A DNA stretch of 64,000 nucleotides, from assembly GCA_014529385.2 (NCBI GenBank), contig CM043943.1:106054355-106118354 (forward strand), read 5' to 3'. The translations under genes and the position numbers were made by a program. Each line of letters opens with the position of its first letter. Position 1 is the stretch's first letter. This document shows, in pieces, positions 61,685-64,000 of this stretch. The notes below the pieces were generated by a model. The model ran no database searches and was not told the DNA's origin. It saw only the letters and a list, made by a program, of their open reading frames with translations. This stretch comes from Adiantum capillus-veneris. Lineage: Eukaryota; Streptophyta; Polypodiopsida; Polypodiales; Pteridaceae.

Positions 61685-64000
61685 GCGGCGTGGAATTGTA
61701 ATGGATCGTATAGGCTAGATGTAGGTGCCTTTGAAGACAGCTTTAGGGACAGAGACATAGTTTTCTACTCAGAGACACACCAGATACCGGGACAGCGTAT
61801 GCCACATGTGAAGGGTTATTTATGGGAAACAGTTGGTCGACCAGACAAAAGATCTCTACGGGGTAGCCGGGGTTCAGGAGGAGTAGCAGTCTTATTTAAA
61901 GAAGAGCTGAAACCACTACTACAGATCATCAGGAAAGATGAACAAGCAAGGTATATGTGGGTGAGAATGAGAGCCAAGACAGGTAGATTTCTATATATCG
62001 CTATATGCTACTTCCCTCCAAGTACATCAGTCTACTCCTCACCTAAAGGACGGTCCCCTTTCTCCATATTGAGTAATGACATATGGGAGTTTTCTAGAGA
62101 TGGAGACATCATTCTCTTAGGAGACTTTAATGCTAGAACGGCCAACTCTCAAGCAGTATTCTATGATACCTCTGAGGAAATGCTCAAAGAAGTGGATTTA
62201 TCACAGAGGGGGCTTACTAGAAACTCACAGGATAAAGAACACACTGAATATGGTAGACATCTCATGGAGATGGCAACTACACATGGTTTAGCCATACTTA
62301 ATTTCCCTTTATCTGGGGGATTCACATGCTTCCCGCACAGGCATGGGGCCAGCACAGTGGATTATGTCATGACTTCACCAAGCTTTCTTTCTAGTATCGA
62401 GGACTTTAAGGTGGGACCCAGACCAGTTGGAATTGCAGTGGATCATGCTCTCTGACCTTATCAATCTCCTTCCAATACAATGCCTCTCAAGTACCAAGGA
62501 AGAAGACACACACAAGATATACTTTCACACAAGAGACTGATTCAGTCTATGTGGCAAAGATCTATAATAGGATGTGGGCAGCCGAGCCAGTATATACTGT
62601 AGAGGAGATTACTTCTCAGTTAACAGAGATACTACATGGAGCAGCACAAGAGGCATACCCACATACTCAACCTGATCCAAAGAGAGGATCTGGGAACATG
62701 CCTCAGAACAGTTGGTATGACGAGGAATGCAGAGAGACGAGAACCCAGGTACAAAAAGAGCTTACACTTGGGATCATCACATATAAGCAGTCTCGGATTG
62801 CTCTTCGGCGTATAGTACCTCGCAAGAAAAGGGCATTTTTAGCCAAACTGGAGAAGGATTTATATCAGCTTTTCTTGAGTCAGGACTCACATGAGGCCTG
62901 GCACTTATTTCACGAGCACTCACCGCCTCCGACGATTACTTCTCCTGTAATTTGGGGTCAATATGTAACATCATTATATATGGTATCTGGACAGCCTCCA
63001 CTACCAGATCCGCTAGAGCCATGCCCTGCTACTAGTACTTTCTTTACTACGGAAATGGTGGAAAAAGCCATTGATAAGATGAAGACAAGAAGAGCATATG
63101 ATCATGAGGGTCTAGTAGCAGAACATTTGATTCATGCAAGGGATCTACTTTCAGAAGTCCTTGCTCGTCTGTTTAATCGGGTCATGTGTGAAGGATTACC
63201 TGAATCTTGGAAATTATCTACTATCGTACCTATTTTCAAGTCAGGGGATTCTATGATACCCGGGAACTACCGTACCATTATGGTGGGTCACACATTGACC
63301 CGACTGTACGCATCCATTCTGGAACAAAAACTGAGTAGATGGCAGAGAATGAGGGCATAAGGGCAACAGGACAAGCTGGATTCAGGAGGGGTTATTCCAC
63401 TCTAGATCATATTCTTACGCTCAGAGCCATTATTGAGGAAGGAAGACCAAGCGGGAGAAGGATGTATTGTTGCTTTGTGGATTTTCGGAAAGCTTTTGAT
63501 ATAGTACCAAGGGCCAGATTGATGCGCAGGATGCAAGAGTTAGGGGTCCCCAAAGAGATTATCTGGGGGATCATGGCCTTATATGGGTCAGTAACTGGTT
63601 ATGTACGTACTCCAGAAGGGGATTCCGACATTGTTCATTCCACCGTTGGAGTAAAGCAGGGATGCCCATTGTCCCCTACTTTATTTGGTATGTATATAGA
63701 TGAGGTATCAGATTACATTGATAGAGAGGGTGACAGAGGTGCTCAACTTGCAGGGTCATGGATCCCTTTGTTGTTGTATGCAGATGATATTGTATTGATA
63801 GCAGAATCACCAGATGGAATGCAGAGGCAGTTAGATGCATTACATAAATTCGCGGAGGACAGCGGACTGTCGGTGAATTTGGGTAAAACCAAAGTTATGG
63901 TGTTTAACACCACACCGCAGTGGGTTAGGAGATCAGCACCTACATTTGCATATGGCCAGGATAAAGTAGAGTACACAGATGCATACACATACCTTGGTGT
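61685..64000 (+). pseudogene. LINE-TC ORF2 of copy E: endonuclease and RT (partial)
   Basis: Frame 1 (61685-62455) is a complete APE-type endonuclease: AAWNCNGS, FYSETHQIPG, GSGGVAVLFKEEL, DGDIILLGDFNAR, FTCFPHRHGASTVDYVMT, VDHAL. A lost base at about 62452 shifts the frame. 62551-63360 then carries the linker and RT fingers: SWYDEECRETRTQVQ, AYDHEGLVAEHL, STIVPIFKSGDS, YRTIMVGHTLTRLYASILEQ. A lost G at about 63340 shifts again into QAGFRRGYSTLDHILTL, CFVDFRKAFDIVPRARLMRR, GVKQGCPLSPTLFGMYIDEV and LLLYADDIVLI (YADD at 63777-63788), LGKTKVMVFNTTPQW. All catalytic motifs are intact. The endonuclease presumably selects the (TC)n target, as in other site-specific LINEs of this structure. Confidence 0.9.

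Larger units (their letters stand above)
60389..64000 (+). mobile_element. LINE-TC copy E, youngest copy, runs off the window
   Basis: It starts directly after (TC)n with a short 5' UTR (60389-60491), then ORF1 (60492-61651) and ORF2 (61685 to beyond 64000). Only single-base frameshifts (about 61400 in ORF1, about 62452 and 63340 in ORF2) were found over 3.5 kb, far fewer than in copies A-D, so this insertion is the most recent LINE here. The window ends in the post-RT region. Confidence 0.92.

Noticed and set aside
1-64000. rRNA, tRNA, snRNA genes and organelle-derived DNA
   Set aside because: Nothing recognisable was seen on either strand; the tRNA-like matches are only primer-binding sites beside LTRs.

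Overview
The window looks like intergenic or heterochromatic DNA from a large, repeat-rich land-plant genome. The evidence is plant-type retroelements: initiator-Met-tRNA primer sites, Ty1/copia and Ty3-type gag and protease, an L1-like LINE with a DUF4283-type ORF1, and a hAT-type MITE. No rRNA, tRNA or housekeeping gene is visible. The species cannot be named from the sequence; a seed-free plant or gymnosperm is possible but is only a guess. Almost everything here is transposon, mostly broken and deeply nested. One short stretch (about 36.1-37.6 kb, minus strand) behaves like exons of an unrecognised host gene.

The dominant family, called LINE-TC here, is a two-ORF non-LTR retrotransposon. 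ORF1 has a coiled coil and an RRM-like part. ORF2 has an APE-type endonuclease, a reverse transcriptase and a long C-terminal region with a CxxC...HHxxHxC finger. At least twelve 3' ends are present. Nearly all share a terminal hairpin and an ATTTCATTTC tail that runs straight into a (TC)n microsatellite, and the next copy often begins directly after that (TC)n. The copies therefore form head-to-tail arrays separated by microsatellite: 1-15.4 kb, 37.8-48.4 kb and 60-64 kb. The more complete copies are A (2.9-12.8 kb), B (38.8-44.2 kb), C (44.6-48.4 kb) and E (60.4 kb to the window end, youngest). Copy D (54.5-58.6 kb) and the minus-strand copy F (19.0-31.1 kb) are broken by later insertions.

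Insertions into this background can be read precisely from target-site duplications. They are: a young gag-only LTR element in ORF1 of copy A (3809-8724, ACGT); solo LTRs at 1042 (TTATC), 13470 (CGGTG), 30261 (TCCCC) and 50168 (GGAAC); non-coding LTR elements at 15436, 19215 (CAATA) and 57312 (GTTTC); a second LINE type at 23647-30156 (15-bp duplication) inside copy F; a mini-copia on the minus strand at 32574-35285; a Ty3-type element on the minus strand at 48414-54500 with gag and protease but no visible RT; and a 724-bp hAT-type MITE at 55617-56340 (CTGCAGGC).

Layout: 0-15.4 kb LINE-TC array with LTR insertions; 15.4-19 kb non-coding LTR element, LINE scraps and an unassigned ORF; 19-31.1 kb copy F with three nested insertions; 31.1-35.3 kb gag fragment and mini-copia; 35.3-37.8 kb putative host gene; 37.8-48.4 kb LINE array; 48.4-54.5 kb Ty3-type element; 54.5-60 kb copy D with MITE and LTR elements; 60-64 kb copy E. 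The elements do not form a cellular pathway. Their relationship is ecological: LINE-TC copies create and consume (TC)n targets, and the non-coding LTR elements must rely on proteins made elsewhere.
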